Part shown: piece after piece, positions 44,059 through 53,398 of the stretch
Numbering within the stretch: position 1 is the first letter of the stretch
Layout of the letters: every line of letters begins with the position of its first letter
Source of the DNA: an uncultured bacterium
Lineage (GTDB): Bacteria > CSSED10-310 > CALFER01
NCBI GenBank assembly: GCA_937951895.1
Contig: CALFER010000098.1
Location: 31,859 to 95,858, forward strand
DNA length: 64,000 nucleotides
Direction of reading: 5' to 3'
Translations under genes and position numbers: made by a program
Notes under the pieces: model-generated
Seen by the model: only the letters and a program-made list of their open reading frames with translations
What the model was told of the DNA's origin: nothing
The model's database searches: none

Positions 44059-45110
44059 AACTGGCCCAGTTGGTACCGCGCCTGCATCGTGGTGATGCCA
44101 TCGGGGATAATGCCATTGCCATCCGCGATCTCGGGAAACATCTCGGCTTCGACTCCCGCATCTTCTATCTCGATTGCGACAATGACGCACTTCTGGACGG
44201 CGAACCGATCGGGCACTATCACCGGTGGTGCGATCGGAGCACCACGTCGATCCTGCATTATGCACTCCCCTCCTCTCTGTCGCATGTATTCTCCGACAGT
44301 CCGGGGCGACGGTTCCTTCTGTATCACAACATCACCCCTCCGATTCACCTGCTCGGGTATCCCCTCTATCAGAAAATAGCGATGGCCGGCCGAGCGGAAC
44401 TGGCATCCATGCGGAACACATGCGATAAAGCATTCGCTGATTCGGAATTCAACCGGGACGAACTGGATCGGATGGGTTTTCGGAATACGGAAGTGATTCC
44501 GATCTATCTTGATTTCGACCGGTATCGAATCCCGTCGGACCCGGTTCTGGAGCGAATGTTCGAGGATGATTTTGCGAATGTGCTCTATGTCGGAAGGATC
44601 ACGCCGAACAAGTGTCAGCATGATCTGATCCGCCTGTTCTCGGTGTTCAAACACTATGTGCATCCGAAGAGCCGACTGGTTTTGATCGGGAAATATGACG
44701 GATTCGAGACATACTACACGCAACTCGTCAAACTGGCCGTGCAGTTGGGGATCGGGGATGTGTACATGCCCGGGAAAGTCTCCCAGCAGGAACTCGTCAC
44801 CTGGTATCGAAAAGCCGCAATTTTTGTCTCGATGAGCGAACATGAAGGGTTCTGTGTCCCACTCGTCGAAAGTCTCCATTTCCGGGTTCCGGTGCTGGCG
44901 TTCGCTGCAGGGGCGGTGCCGGGTGTGCTGGCCGGAACGGGTGTCCTCTTTCATGACAAACATGATCGGGTGCTGCTGGCCGAAACGATGGAACAGATGA
45001 TCGCGGACATCGATCTGCGGGCTTCACTGATCGAACACCAGACCCAACGGCTTGCCGATTTATCGCAGGAATCGGTTTTCAGACTCTGGAATCAGGCGTT
45101 GTCCGGATGA
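44055..45110 (+). CDS. GT4-type glycosyltransferase (paralogue of preceding gene)
   Basis: A 351-residue GT-B enzyme that resembles the previous gene throughout: MKLAQLVPRLHRGDAIGDN, VLYVGRITPNKCQHDLIRLF and SEHEGFCVPLVESL. It begins with GTG at 44055, again overlapping the preceding stop. It is the last gene of the operon, and its final 19 bases overlap the end of dapF on the other strand. Confidence 0.85.
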   Translation: MKLAQLVPRLHRGDAIGDNAIAIRDLGKHLGFDSRIFYLDCDNDALLDGEPIGHYHRWCDRSTTSILHYALPSSLSHVFSDSPGRRFLLYHNITPPIHLLGYPLYQKIAMAGRAELASMRNTCDKAFADSEFNRDELDRMGFRNTEVIPIYLDFDRYRIPSDPVLERMFEDDFANVLYVGRITPNKCQHDLIRLFSVFKHYVHPKSRLVLIGKYDGFETYYTQLVKLAVQLGIGDVYMPGKVSQQELVTWYRKAAIFVSMSEHEGFCVPLVESLHFRVPVLAFAAGAVPGVLAGTGVLFHDKHDRVLLAETMEQMIADIDLRASLIEHQTQRLADLSQESVFRLWNQALSG

Positions 45111-45955
45111 CGTTCTGACAGATCGCAGATCCCCGAATAGACGCGTGTCGCCGGCCCTTTCATCCGAATGATCCCCTCGGATTCTGATAACTCGAGACAC
45201 CCGCCCGGTAACTCAATCGTGCAGATCGGATCGATCAGATTCAAGCGCCTCCCCGCTGCAAACGCGGCGGTCGCTCCGGTTCCACATGCGGAGGTGATCC
45301 CGGATCCCCGCTCCCAGACGTCGACCCGCATGTGCCCTCGATTCCGGACATCGCACATCTCGACATTGATGCGTTCCGGAAAAATAGCCATGGTTTCGAT
45401 CCGCGGTCCGATTCGACTCAGATCATCCATCCAGGATTCACGGTCGAAAATGACACAGTGGGGATTGCCGACGGACAAACAGGTCGCTTGAAACCGGTTC
45501 CCATCCAGAGACAGTGTGATCGAAACAGCCTCACCGAAGCCTGTCATCGGTATTGCCGATCGTTCCCAGTGTGCCGATCCCATGTCCAGCTCGATCAGAT
45601 AGGGGAGGGGAGAGGAGGTTATGATGTGAACCGGTATCAATCCGGCGCGGGTTTCAATCTTGAATTCCCTCGAGGCGGTTCGTTCGTCCTCATGAAGAAT
45701 GCGTGCGATGCAACGGAGCGCATTCCCGCAGATCTGCGCTTCGGATCCATCGGCGTTGAAAATGCGCATTCTGGCTGCAGCGGTTGCCGACGGGCCGTAC
45801 AGGACGATCCCGTCCGCTCCGGGGCCGCGCTTTCGATGACTCATCCGGCGGGCGATCCGGGGCAGATCGTTCTCCGGAAGCGGGTCGTGCTCGAAAAGAT
45901 TGATGAAGAGATAGTCGTTTTCAAGTCCGTGGCACTTTTCAAATTCAATCTTCAT
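45092..45955 (-). CDS. dapF: Diaminopimelate epimerase
   Basis: A 287-residue cofactor-independent enzyme converting LL- to meso-diaminopimelate for lysine and peptidoglycan. Its two catalytic cysteines are clear: Cys76 in ICGNALRC and Cys224 in SACGTGA. The motifs KCHGLENDY at the start and SVGNPHCV in the middle are diagnostic. It overlaps guaB by ATGA and so is probably co-transcribed with it, an unusual pairing. Presence of a full dapF implies meso-DAP peptidoglycan. Confidence 0.96.
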   Translation of the reverse strand: MKIEFEKCHGLENDYLFINLFEHDPLPENDLPRIARRMSHRKRGPGADGIVLYGPSATAAARMRIFNADGSEAQICGNALRCIARILHEDERTASREFKIETRAGLIPVHIITSSPLPYLIELDMGSAHWERSAIPMTGFGEAVSITLSLDGNRFQATCLSVGNPHCVIFDRESWMDDLSRIGPRIETMAIFPERINVEMCDVRNRGHMRVDVWERGSGITSACGTGATAAFAAGRRLNLIDPICTIELPGGCLELSESEGIIRMKGPATRVYSGICDLSERHPDNA

Positions 45956-47448
45956 GTGATATCCGGTTCGAGATTATAGTTGGGGGATTCCTTGGTGATA
46001 ATGACATCGTGGACATGGCTTTCGCGATATCCCGCCGATGTAATCCTGACAAACTCCGCGGTGTTCTGCAGATCATCGATGGTCCTGGCGCCACAATACC
46101 CCATGCCGGATCTGACGCCACCCACGAGTTGATGCACGACGCCGGTGAGGGGGCCTTTGTATGGGACTCGGCCTTCAATGCCTTCCGGAACGAATTTCTC
46201 CGACGCAATGTTCTGTTGGAAATAGCGATCGGAAGAACCGGATTTCATGGCACCGAGCGATCCCATGCCGCGATAGAGTTTGAATGTGCGACCTTTGTAA
46301 ATGATCATTTCTCCGGGAGCTTCGTCGGTTCCTGCAAACAATGAGCCGATCATGACGCTGGAAGCGCCTGCTGCAAGAGCTTTTGTGACATCACCCGAAT
46401 AGCGGATCCCGCCGTCTCCGACGATCGTTCTGCTATATTTCTTCGCGATCCGGGCACAGTTTCTTATAGCTGAAAACTGGGGGTAGCCGACACCGGCCAC
46501 GACGCGTGTCGTACAGATCGAACCGGGCCCGATCCCGACCTTCACGATATCCGCACCCGCTTCAAACAGCGCTTCCGTTGCGGTGGACGTCGCGACATTG
46601 CCGGCCATAACAGTCAATTGGGGAAAACGATCCTTCATCCGAGATGTCGCCTCGATCACTCCTCTGGAATGACCGTGCGCAGTATCGATGACAACGAGAT
46701 CGACTCCGGCGTCGATCAGAGCGCCGAGACGTTTCATCAGATCCGTTCCGACTCCCACCGCAGCTCCGACGCACAGGCGTCCGATCCGGTCTTTGCATGC
46801 ATGCGGGTACCGGGCCTTCTTCTGAATGTCCTTTACGGTGATCAAGCCCTTCAGATTGTTGTCGCGATCGACAACAGGCAGCTTTTCGATGCGATGTGTG
46901 TGCAGGAGTTTTTTAGCGTCTTCGAGACCGATGCCTTCCGGCGCTGTGATCAGGTTTTCGCGGGTCATCAGATTCCGGATCGGTTCGTCGAGATTGGTCT
47001 CGAATCTCAGATCCCGGTTGGTCAGAATGCCGACGAGTTTCCCGTTCTGAGTGATGGGGATGCCGGAAATGTGGAATCGGCTCATGAGTTCGAGCGCATG
47101 ATGAACACGATCTTCTGGAGATAACGTAATCGGGTCGACAATCATCCCGCTTTCGGAACGTTTCACCTTGTCGACTTCGGAAGCCTGATCCTGCGGCGAC
47201 AGATTCTTGTGAATCACCCCGACACCGCCTTCCTGCGCCAGGGCGATGGCCAGAGGTGCTTCGGTAACCGTGTCCATGGCCGATGAGAGGATCGGGATGT
47301 TGAGAATCAGCGATGGTGTCAATCGCGTTGTAACTTGCGTATCGCTCGGGAGCACATCCGATTCACGGGGAATCAACAGGATGTCGTCGAACGTCAATCC
47401 CTCCGCAAATCCATCTTGCTCGATCCGGCCGACCTGGTTTCCTTCCAT
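45952..47448 (-). CDS. guaB: Inosine-5'-monophosphate dehydrogenase
   Basis: A 498-residue enzyme that oxidises IMP to XMP, the committed step of GMP synthesis. The N-terminal TFDDILLIPRES and the catalytic loop GPGSICTTRVVAGVG with its Cys (near residue 308) are complete; a pair of CBS domains lies at about residues 100-215 (VDPITLSPEDRVHHAL, LKGLITVKDI). GAGGAGGTGATCG stands right before the ATG. It is translationally coupled to dapF downstream. Divergent from the VWA protein gene. Confidence 0.97.
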   Translation of the reverse strand: MEGNQVGRIEQDGFAEGLTFDDILLIPRESDVLPSDTQVTTRLTPSLILNIPILSSAMDTVTEAPLAIALAQEGGVGVIHKNLSPQDQASEVDKVKRSESGMIVDPITLSPEDRVHHALELMSRFHISGIPITQNGKLVGILTNRDLRFETNLDEPIRNLMTRENLITAPEGIGLEDAKKLLHTHRIEKLPVVDRDNNLKGLITVKDIQKKARYPHACKDRIGRLCVGAAVGVGTDLMKRLGALIDAGVDLVVIDTAHGHSRGVIEATSRMKDRFPQLTVMAGNVATSTATEALFEAGADIVKVGIGPGSICTTRVVAGVGYPQFSAIRNCARIAKKYSRTIVGDGGIRYSGDVTKALAAGASSVMIGSLFAGTDEAPGEMIIYKGRTFKLYRGMGSLGAMKSGSSDRYFQQNIASEKFVPEGIEGRVPYKGPLTGVVHQLVGGVRSGMGYCGARTIDDLQNTAEFVRITSAGYRESHVHDVIITKESPNYNLEPDIT

Positions 47449-47579
47449 CGATCACCTCCTCGAAAAGAAACTTCACATTAGTTCAAAACGGGGTGAATTG
47501 GAAGAATGATGCACGCTTTCGGAGCATCGGAGGTGCTCCTGTGCGTCAGAAAGAACGCACTCCTTGTCTGAAGCCCGGC

Positions 47580-47608
47580 TTGACATTAAATCGCCTCCTC
47601 ATTAGAAA
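47580..47608 (+). promoter_or_regulatory. Sigma-70 promoter of the VWA surface protein gene
   Basis: Consensus TTGACA (47580-47585), 17-base spacer, TAGAAA (47603-47608), 45 bases before the start at 47653. A small inverted repeat, GGAGCA (47521-47526) with TGCTCC (47534-47539), lies upstream and might be an operator, but this is uncertain. Confidence 0.58.
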
Positions 47609-47652
47609 AGATATAGCGCGAGATGGTTCTGAATCATCGGGAGGATAGTATT

Positions 47653-49833
47653 ATGAGGTCGCCGGGTCTGCCCATTATACGTAAGTGTATGCCTTTGCTT
47701 TCTTTTATCATGCTCCTGACGGTGTCATACGCAGGTGCGCAGGTCGTTGAACCTCCGCATCTCGTGATCGAAAAAGTGCTGAATACGGGAGGAACGATCT
47801 GTCCCGGATTCACGATCGATGTCAGTGTGACACTGACAGGAAGCGGGACGGCCGGCTTTGTTCGTGAACCGATCGATGTCGTCTGCCTGATCGACCGCTC
47901 CGGATCGATGACCTTCGGCGGGCGGTGCGGCTGGAACGAGTATCTCGATCCACCCTACGGACCCCTTGGCGCACCATATACACAGACTCGTTATCATCCG
48001 TTTGTCGATGCGATCTGGGCCGCCTGGAAATTCTATGACTATCTCGTCGATGTCCCGCCTTCGATCGGTTATGTGGATTACGGCGGTCTGTTTTTTTACA
48101 GCACAACCGTGCCTGAAACCGAATCCGTGACGACTCCGACTCCCGTGCAACTCGATACATATGGTGTTGACACTCCTGTTCCTCCGACTCCCAACCAGAG
48201 CAAACAATTCTGGTGGCATAACCAGTTGGCGGATTCCGGTGTCGGTGGATCAACCGCAATCGGTCCGGCACTCCAGCTTGGTAAACAGTTTCTCGCAGGG
48301 ATGCCCACACACCCGGCGCCACCGACAGTATCTCCGGGAACTCCGACTCCGGATGTGACTTACCCGGCTGTCCAGGGTCGCCGATACATGGTGCTTCTGA
48401 CGGATGGAAGACCGAACGTCGCCTGGTCCCCGACCCCGACGCCATTCGGGAACACGACACCACCACCGGGTCCTTCATGGGGCACAAGCGCGTATCAGCA
48501 CGCGATCGAAATGGCACGTCGCTCGACACTGGTCGCACCCTTCGGTGGTTATAACGACTTCAACAGCATCACGATCTACACGGTCGGTATCGGTTCCGGT
48601 GTCGAGTCGAACCTGATGCAGCAGATCGCCAGTCCCTGGTCGTATCCGTTTATCCCGACGCAGACACCGCTTCCGGAAAATGCCAAGTACGGTGAGTATA
48701 AATGGGCGCAGACGGAATCCGACCTGATCGACATGTTCCAGCAGATCGCCGCCGCGATCACGAATGACCGCGCGGGAAAAGACATCACCATCAACGAAAA
48801 CTGGGGAAACGGCGGGATGTGTCCGGGCGGCGAGGAAATACATACGAGTATTGTTCCGGGATCCTGGAACATCGCTCCCACAATCGTCCCGGGACCACCT
48901 GATACATATCGCTGGTTCTTCCCGGAACTTCTGGTCAACGATTCCATTACACTGACATTCCAGATCGAAGTTGAATCCGGTTTGCCGGATGGTACATTCA
49001 CGCTGCTCGAATGCCCCTCCTCCGTCGAGTATACCAGTTATCACGGATTTCCTCAGCAGCAGGACATCGTCGATCCCGGTTTGACGATCGGGGCCTGCAC
49101 GACTCCAATCGATACGCCGACTGCGACCCGCACGCCATCGGCAACACCGACCAACACGCCGACATGTATTCCTGAAATTCTTTTGAGTGAATCCTTTGAG
49201 AGCGGAACGATGACCCAGTGGGAAGGATACGGACCGAGTACGCAAGTCCGACTTCTGGATGATGAGACGGAGGCTTACGAGGGTGACTATTGCCTGTACT
49301 TCGCAGGGAGTGACTCTGTGGGCGGCCCCAATGAAGCCTATGCCAGCCTGGTGTTGAGCCTGCATGACCCGATCCGCTTTGGTACGGTTCTCTCATTCAG
49401 GATCAAACTCGACAACTTCGAAACCATCGAAAAATCAGGGCGGGATGGTCGCGCCGGCGATGACCGGTTCGTGGTGGCTGTCTCGGGAGATCACCTCCTG
49501 ATGGAGGAATTCGGACCAGCGGAAGAGGATGAGTTCGGATCGCATGTCTGGTTCTACTGGTCGATGGATCTGAGCAGTTTTGCCGGTCAGGATATCACAA
49601 TCATGTTCCGCTCCGATTTCCCGACCACCTATCCCAATCCTGATCCGCAGTCCAATGCGGCAATGGTCATGATCGATTCGATTCAGATTGCGGACTTTTG
49701 TTATGAAGGAACCCCCACACCTACCGCCTCCCCCACGCCTCCTGAAGCCATTCCGACAACTTCGCAGGCCGGTCTTGTCACCCTCCTCGCACTGGTTTCG
49801 TTGCTGCTGATATTCCCCTTCATCAGAAAATAA
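47653..49833 (+). CDS. Secreted von Willebrand factor A protein with Thr/Pro linkers and exosortase-type tail
   Basis: A 726-residue exported protein: signal peptide (about residues 10-29), a VWA domain with MIDAS motif DRSGS at 81-85 and LLTDGRPN near 248-255, beta-rich segments to about 485, a Thr/Pro-rich linker (about 485-505) and a jelly-roll-like domain (about 509-685). A second Thr/Pro-rich stretch is followed by the C-terminal sorting tail (698-726). Thr/Pro-rich insertions also occur inside the VWA domain near 155-182 and 218-270, which is unusual. It may be an adhesin or scaffold, with the linkers as candidate glycosylation sites. ATG 47653 follows GGGAGG; the longer in-frame start at 47623 is less likely. 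Confidence 0.82.
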   Translation: MRSPGLPIIRKCMPLLSFIMLLTVSYAGAQVVEPPHLVIEKVLNTGGTICPGFTIDVSVTLTGSGTAGFVREPIDVVCLIDRSGSMTFGGRCGWNEYLDPPYGPLGAPYTQTRYHPFVDAIWAAWKFYDYLVDVPPSIGYVDYGGLFFYSTTVPETESVTTPTPVQLDTYGVDTPVPPTPNQSKQFWWHNQLADSGVGGSTAIGPALQLGKQFLAGMPTHPAPPTVSPGTPTPDVTYPAVQGRRYMVLLTDGRPNVAWSPTPTPFGNTTPPPGPSWGTSAYQHAIEMARRSTLVAPFGGYNDFNSITIYTVGIGSGVESNLMQQIASPWSYPFIPTQTPLPENAKYGEYKWAQTESDLIDMFQQIAAAITNDRAGKDITINENWGNGGMCPGGEEIHTSIVPGSWNIAPTIVPGPPDTYRWFFPELLVNDSITLTFQIEVESGLPDGTFTLLECPSSVEYTSYHGFPQQQDIVDPGLTIGACTTPIDTPTATRTPSATPTNTPTCIPEILLSESFESGTMTQWEGYGPSTQVRLLDDETEAYEGDYCLYFAGSDSVGGPNEAYASLVLSLHDPIRFGTVLSFRIKLDNFETIEKSGRDGRAGDDRFVVAVSGDHLLMEEFGPAEEDEFGSHVWFYWSMDLSSFAGQDITIMFRSDFPTTYPNPDPQSNAAMVMIDSIQIADFCYEGTPTPTASPTPPEAIPTTSQAGLVTLLALVSLLLIFPFIRK
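49744..49830 (+). other. IPTL-CTERM-like sorting signal (protein tail)
   Basis: Codes for the last 29 residues of the VWA protein: a short motif EAIPTTSQAG, then about 14 hydrophobic residues, then FPFIRK. The layout (Pro-containing motif, membrane segment, basic end) is that of exosortase-recognised tails; the motif is like IPTLxxWG but with TSQAG in place of LxxWG. Presence of an XrtH-like enzyme at 36189 supports it. Confidence 0.65.
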
Positions 49834-49849
49834 CAGCCTCGCATTCTTC

Positions 49850-49883
49850 AGGGGGAGCGGTTTTCCGCTCCCCCTTTCTGTTT
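49850..49883 (+). terminator. Intrinsic terminator of the VWA protein gene
   Basis: Perfect 11-bp stem, 49850-49860 with 49865-49875, four-base TTTT loop, followed by TTCTGTTTG; 17 bases after the stop codon. Confidence 0.85.
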
Positions 49884-50157
49884 GTGCGCCCGGCAGGGCA
49901 TACCTTCCTGGAGATGAGATGGAAGCATCAGGTCTTCCGGATACCCGGCAGAGGAATGCTTCAACCGAACTCATGGTTGTCCGCCGACCATGAGCGAAGA
50001 ACGAACCGGCACTGAGGAACGGGACGGGAGATGTGACAGTAACCGGAATCCTGCGATGCGTCTCGGAAACGCGGCGCATGGAACCCCACGCGCGATGGTG
50101 AGAGAAGACGAATGGAAAACAACCCCGATCCTGCTCAAGAGCGTTCGAGAAGATCGA
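49884..50157. other. Intergenic stretch without a recognised feature
   Basis: Between the VWA terminator and the end of the sulfatase-fold gene. A 62-codon frame on the plus strand and a longer minus-strand frame exist, but neither shows a ribosome binding site or protein-like composition. No hairpin or promoter is clear. Confidence 0.4.
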
Positions 50158-52425
50158 TCAGTAGTAATTGAGCGATGAAAGCAGGGACAGGGCTTCGCTG
50201 GCAAGACTTGGTTTGGGCTTCGGATACATGCGGCTGCGATCCGTGAACCGAAGCACTTCATTCAGCATCTCGTCCCGAATGTCCGGTTCCTGAGATGCTC
50301 TGCTGCGCATCTCATCAGGTTCGCGATCCAGATCGAAGAGATTCGTGACCGAAATCCGGTAATAAGGATTCGACAGACAGTGAATCAGCTTCCAGTTCCC
50401 CCTTCTCATCGATACAATCCTGCGTGTGGAGTGTTCCGAGAAGCAGGTATCCGGATATTCGTCCATGATACGGGTCAACCATTCATCATCGATCTGTCTG
50501 GATTGTCGGAGCGCATCAACCAGAATACCGGTCAGAACCTGTGGAAACGGGAGATCGATAATCCGCGGTTCAACAGCTTGCCGGCAGTAATGCCCCATGA
50601 TGAGGGGAACCTGCAAAACCTGCTGCGATAGACTGTCCGACGAAAAAATATTCGGTGCATCAGTCGTGATCAGGCCATGATCCGAGGTGATGATCAGGTG
50701 CAAGTCCCGTTTCTTCCGGTGAAGTCTCACCTGCTTGTAAATCGATTCGATCGTCCTGTCCATTCGGTGAACACTCGTGTCTTCCGCGCACAAAAGATAT
50801 CGGATGTCTGACCGCTCCCCAAGTTTTCGGATGATCTCCTGACGCTCCTGCAGGGGTGTCACGAGGCGATCCGTCAGGATCGGTTTTTCGGCATAGCGCT
50901 TGACGTCGAACGGCATGATGCTGTCCACCGCGGATGTTTCATTCCGTAGATACACATAACAGAACAACGGGCGGGATCTTGTTTTGGGGGAGGTCAGGCA
51001 TGCCTGCAGTTGCGCCAGCACCGCTGATCCGGAATCGAGTTCGGAATTGTAGAGATACGTCCTTTCGGTGTTCGGCAGCAGTTTGAAAAAATCATGATAG
51101 CGCGGGGTGGATGGAACGATATTCGAGACGGAGTAGCCATCATTTTTCAAAGGTTGAGCCAGCATGTTCGTAATTGATTGCATGGATCGTGGATCCGGTG
51201 TCACGTATACCCCGTGCCGGGATGCGGTCATCGATGAAAAGAAGGACGTGATATTGGGAATGCTTGCATTCGTCGGAGTGAATACGTCTGAAAGAAGATG
51301 CGAACCGGAAGAAATCCGGTCGATGGCGGGCGTGATTCCGGACGAATAACCATAACAGGGCAGCACATTGGCCCCCACTCCTCCCAGCATGATCACCAGA
51401 ATATCCGGTTGTGCCTCCGTCAATCGATTCTCGAGGTTCTGCACTTGGGGATACAGCGAGATTTCACTGATGGCGAGAAAAACGGGATTGGTCTCGGTAC
51501 TTTTCACTCCATTGAATTCGAGATTCAGAAGAACGATGTGTTCCTTGGGCAATGCCAGCTTGATTCGTTTTTTAATCCACGATTTCGATACCAGATCTGT
51601 GCGATCGAAAGAAACCCTTTCGCGGCTGTGTGCTGAACGCGAATCGAGAGAAGTGATCGAGACATCCAATGATAACGTGCTCGGATCGATCGTATGCGGG
51701 TCGTCAACTAAAAACGAATAGTCAAAGTCAAGAACGGCATCGCCCGGGCTTCGAATGGCAAACTCGACGGATATCGGACTGGACAGGAGAATGGCTGGGC
51801 GAATCTGGTTGCTGATCGTGATGGGCGCTTGAATGGCTGCGCCTTCCGCAATCCGGAAGGAATGAATCGCAGGCATGGACATACCGGCATCGGACGACTG
51901 AACCGCAGGTAAAATCAATCCGATGATATTGTCGCCCGCTTTCTGCAAGGTCATTGGCAGGTAGAATTCGATCGTGCCGTCCTGAGGCTGAGGATGACCC
52001 AGTCGTGGGACCGGGTGCCCGTTCAGACTCATCTCAATCTCGCTCCATCTGCTGTTCCTGTTTATATTTAAGAACTTGAGCTTGATCCGGCGGTCGTTTC
52101 GCGTGCTCCAATCGAGATGAAACGTCGCGGGAGAAGCTGCGATCTGCGGCCACGGAAACTTGCCGCGGTCTTTCTCGCCGACGAATGTCCAATTCTCCAG
52201 GAGATACTTGTCAATCGATGCAGATTCATGCAGAGAAACGACCGTCTCCGTGCTGTGAACATGCGCGGAAGCGAACCGGTCTACCAGATTTCCGGTCGTC
52301 TCGATCAGGGTTCGTTGGGGTGAAGGTATACATGAGGTTGAGACGAGGAGGTAACAGAGACAACAAATGGAGATAAAGATCCCTGTTCGGATGCCGTACC
52401 GAAAGGGGATTCGACGAGGAGTCAC
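50158..52425 (-). CDS. Membrane-anchored sulfatase-fold protein with degenerate active site
   Basis: A 755-residue protein: N-terminal hydrophobic segment (about residues 13-32, ending STSC, possibly a poor lipobox), a beta-rich region to about 335, then a sulfatase/alkaline-phosphatase-fold domain (340-720). The frame of the family is there (ILVIMLGG, YGYSSGITPAIDRI, SDHG at 581-584). However, the metal-binding Asp of the LD-x-x-R strand is replaced by LGGVGA (347-352), and the C/S-x-P-x-R site reads S-I-P-N-I (388-392), so the Arg is missing and the nucleophile position is Ser. It may be inactive or work differently. It starts with GTG overlapping the epimerase stop. Confidence 0.72.
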   Translation of the reverse strand: MTPRRIPFRYGIRTGIFISICCLCYLLVSTSCIPSPQRTLIETTGNLVDRFASAHVHSTETVVSLHESASIDKYLLENWTFVGEKDRGKFPWPQIAASPATFHLDWSTRNDRRIKLKFLNINRNSRWSEIEMSLNGHPVPRLGHPQPQDGTIEFYLPMTLQKAGDNIIGLILPAVQSSDAGMSMPAIHSFRIAEGAAIQAPITISNQIRPAILLSSPISVEFAIRSPGDAVLDFDYSFLVDDPHTIDPSTLSLDVSITSLDSRSAHSRERVSFDRTDLVSKSWIKKRIKLALPKEHIVLLNLEFNGVKSTETNPVFLAISEISLYPQVQNLENRLTEAQPDILVIMLGGVGANVLPCYGYSSGITPAIDRISSGSHLLSDVFTPTNASIPNITSFFSSMTASRHGVYVTPDPRSMQSITNMLAQPLKNDGYSVSNIVPSTPRYHDFFKLLPNTERTYLYNSELDSGSAVLAQLQACLTSPKTRSRPLFCYVYLRNETSAVDSIMPFDVKRYAEKPILTDRLVTPLQERQEIIRKLGERSDIRYLLCAEDTSVHRMDRTIESIYKQVRLHRKKRDLHLIITSDHGLITTDAPNIFSSDSLSQQVLQVPLIMGHYCRQAVEPRIIDLPFPQVLTGILVDALRQSRQIDDEWLTRIMDEYPDTCFSEHSTRRIVSMRRGNWKLIHCLSNPYYRISVTNLFDLDREPDEMRSRASQEPDIRDEMLNEVLRFTDRSRMYPKPKPSLASEALSLLSSLNYY

Positions 52426-53360
52426 CGGTTCATCTCGGTCAAGAACCGGATGGTTTCTTCAATACCCTGATCGAATGGAAATCGCGACTGGTAACCCAGG
52501 ATTCCCCGGGCTTTCTCGATGTCGGCATAAGAATGTCGTACATCGCCTTGCCTTTCGGGGGCGTAGTGAGGAATGAGATTCGATCGCAGGATTCTCGAAA
52601 TGCAGGCAAACAACTCATTCACAGTGGTCTGATGGTGACATCCGATGTTGAACACCTGTCCGGCTGCTGCAGGTGCCGAGCATGCGAGCAGATTCGCATC
52701 CACAACATTCTCGACATAGGTGAAATCTCTGGATTGCTCTCCATCAGAATGAATCGTCGGCGGTCTGTTCTTCACGATGGCATCGATGAACGCTGGAATG
52801 ACCGCCGCATACTGACTCGATGGATTCTGACGAGGTCCGAACACGTTGAAGTAACGTAATGCAACCGTTTCGAGACCGTACAGGTCGAAAAAAAGCCTGC
52901 AGAGATGCTCGCCGGTGAGTTTGGACAATGCGTAGGGCGACTTGGGTAGAGTCGGTTGGTGTTCCTTTTTCGGATTCGATGGATCCGTTCCATATACGGA
53001 TGATGACGAGGCGAAAACGACTCGTTTGACTCCCCGGCTCCGGGCTGCCAGGAGAACCTCCAGCGTTCCGTCGATGTTGTTGCGAATTGACGTTTTCGGG
53101 TCATCGACGGATCTCGGAACGGACGGTATGGCAGCCTGATGGATGACATAATCCACCCCTTCCATGCTCGATGTCAGAGTATCCGTATCGAGAATATCCG
53201 CCTGAATGAAATGGATTTTGTCTGAGATCTTCGCGAGATTGACGGTTCTTCCCGTGGACAGGTTGTCATAGATGGAGACCGTTTCCCCCATGCCGACAAG
53301 ACGATGCGCAATGTTCGAACCGATGAATCCGGCTCCTCCGGTTATCAGATAGTGTGTCAT
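52422..53360 (-). CDS. NAD-dependent sugar epimerase/dehydratase, GalE-like
   Basis: A 312-residue extended-SDR enzyme: GGAGFIGSN near residues 8-16, catalytic SSSVYG and YALSK, and the C-terminal substrate-binding pattern DGEQSRDFTYVENV. It most resembles UDP-glucose or UDP-GlcNAc 4-epimerases that feed polysaccharide synthesis. It lies 38 bases downstream of the PP2C gene and overlaps the sulfatase-fold gene by GTGA. Which sugar is used is not decidable by eye. Confidence 0.85.
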   Translation of the reverse strand: MTHYLITGGAGFIGSNIAHRLVGMGETVSIYDNLSTGRTVNLAKISDKIHFIQADILDTDTLTSSMEGVDYVIHQAAIPSVPRSVDDPKTSIRNNIDGTLEVLLAARSRGVKRVVFASSSSVYGTDPSNPKKEHQPTLPKSPYALSKLTGEHLCRLFFDLYGLETVALRYFNVFGPRQNPSSQYAAVIPAFIDAIVKNRPPTIHSDGEQSRDFTYVENVVDANLLACSAPAAAGQVFNIGCHHQTTVNELFACISRILRSNLIPHYAPERQGDVRHSYADIEKARGILGYQSRFPFDQGIEETIRFLTEMNR

Positions 53361-53398
53361 GAGTACTCCGTTCGGGGGTAGCGAGAGCGGACCGGGAA

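Noticed and set aside
44001..44963. 320-codon open frame on the minus strand
   Set aside because: Antisense to two glycosyltransferase genes whose motifs are unmistakable; no start context or protein-like hydrophobic pattern.
49990..50178. 62-codon frame on the plus strand after the VWA gene
   Set aside because: No ribosome binding site, charged low-complexity translation, and it runs into the end of the sulfatase-fold gene on the other strand.
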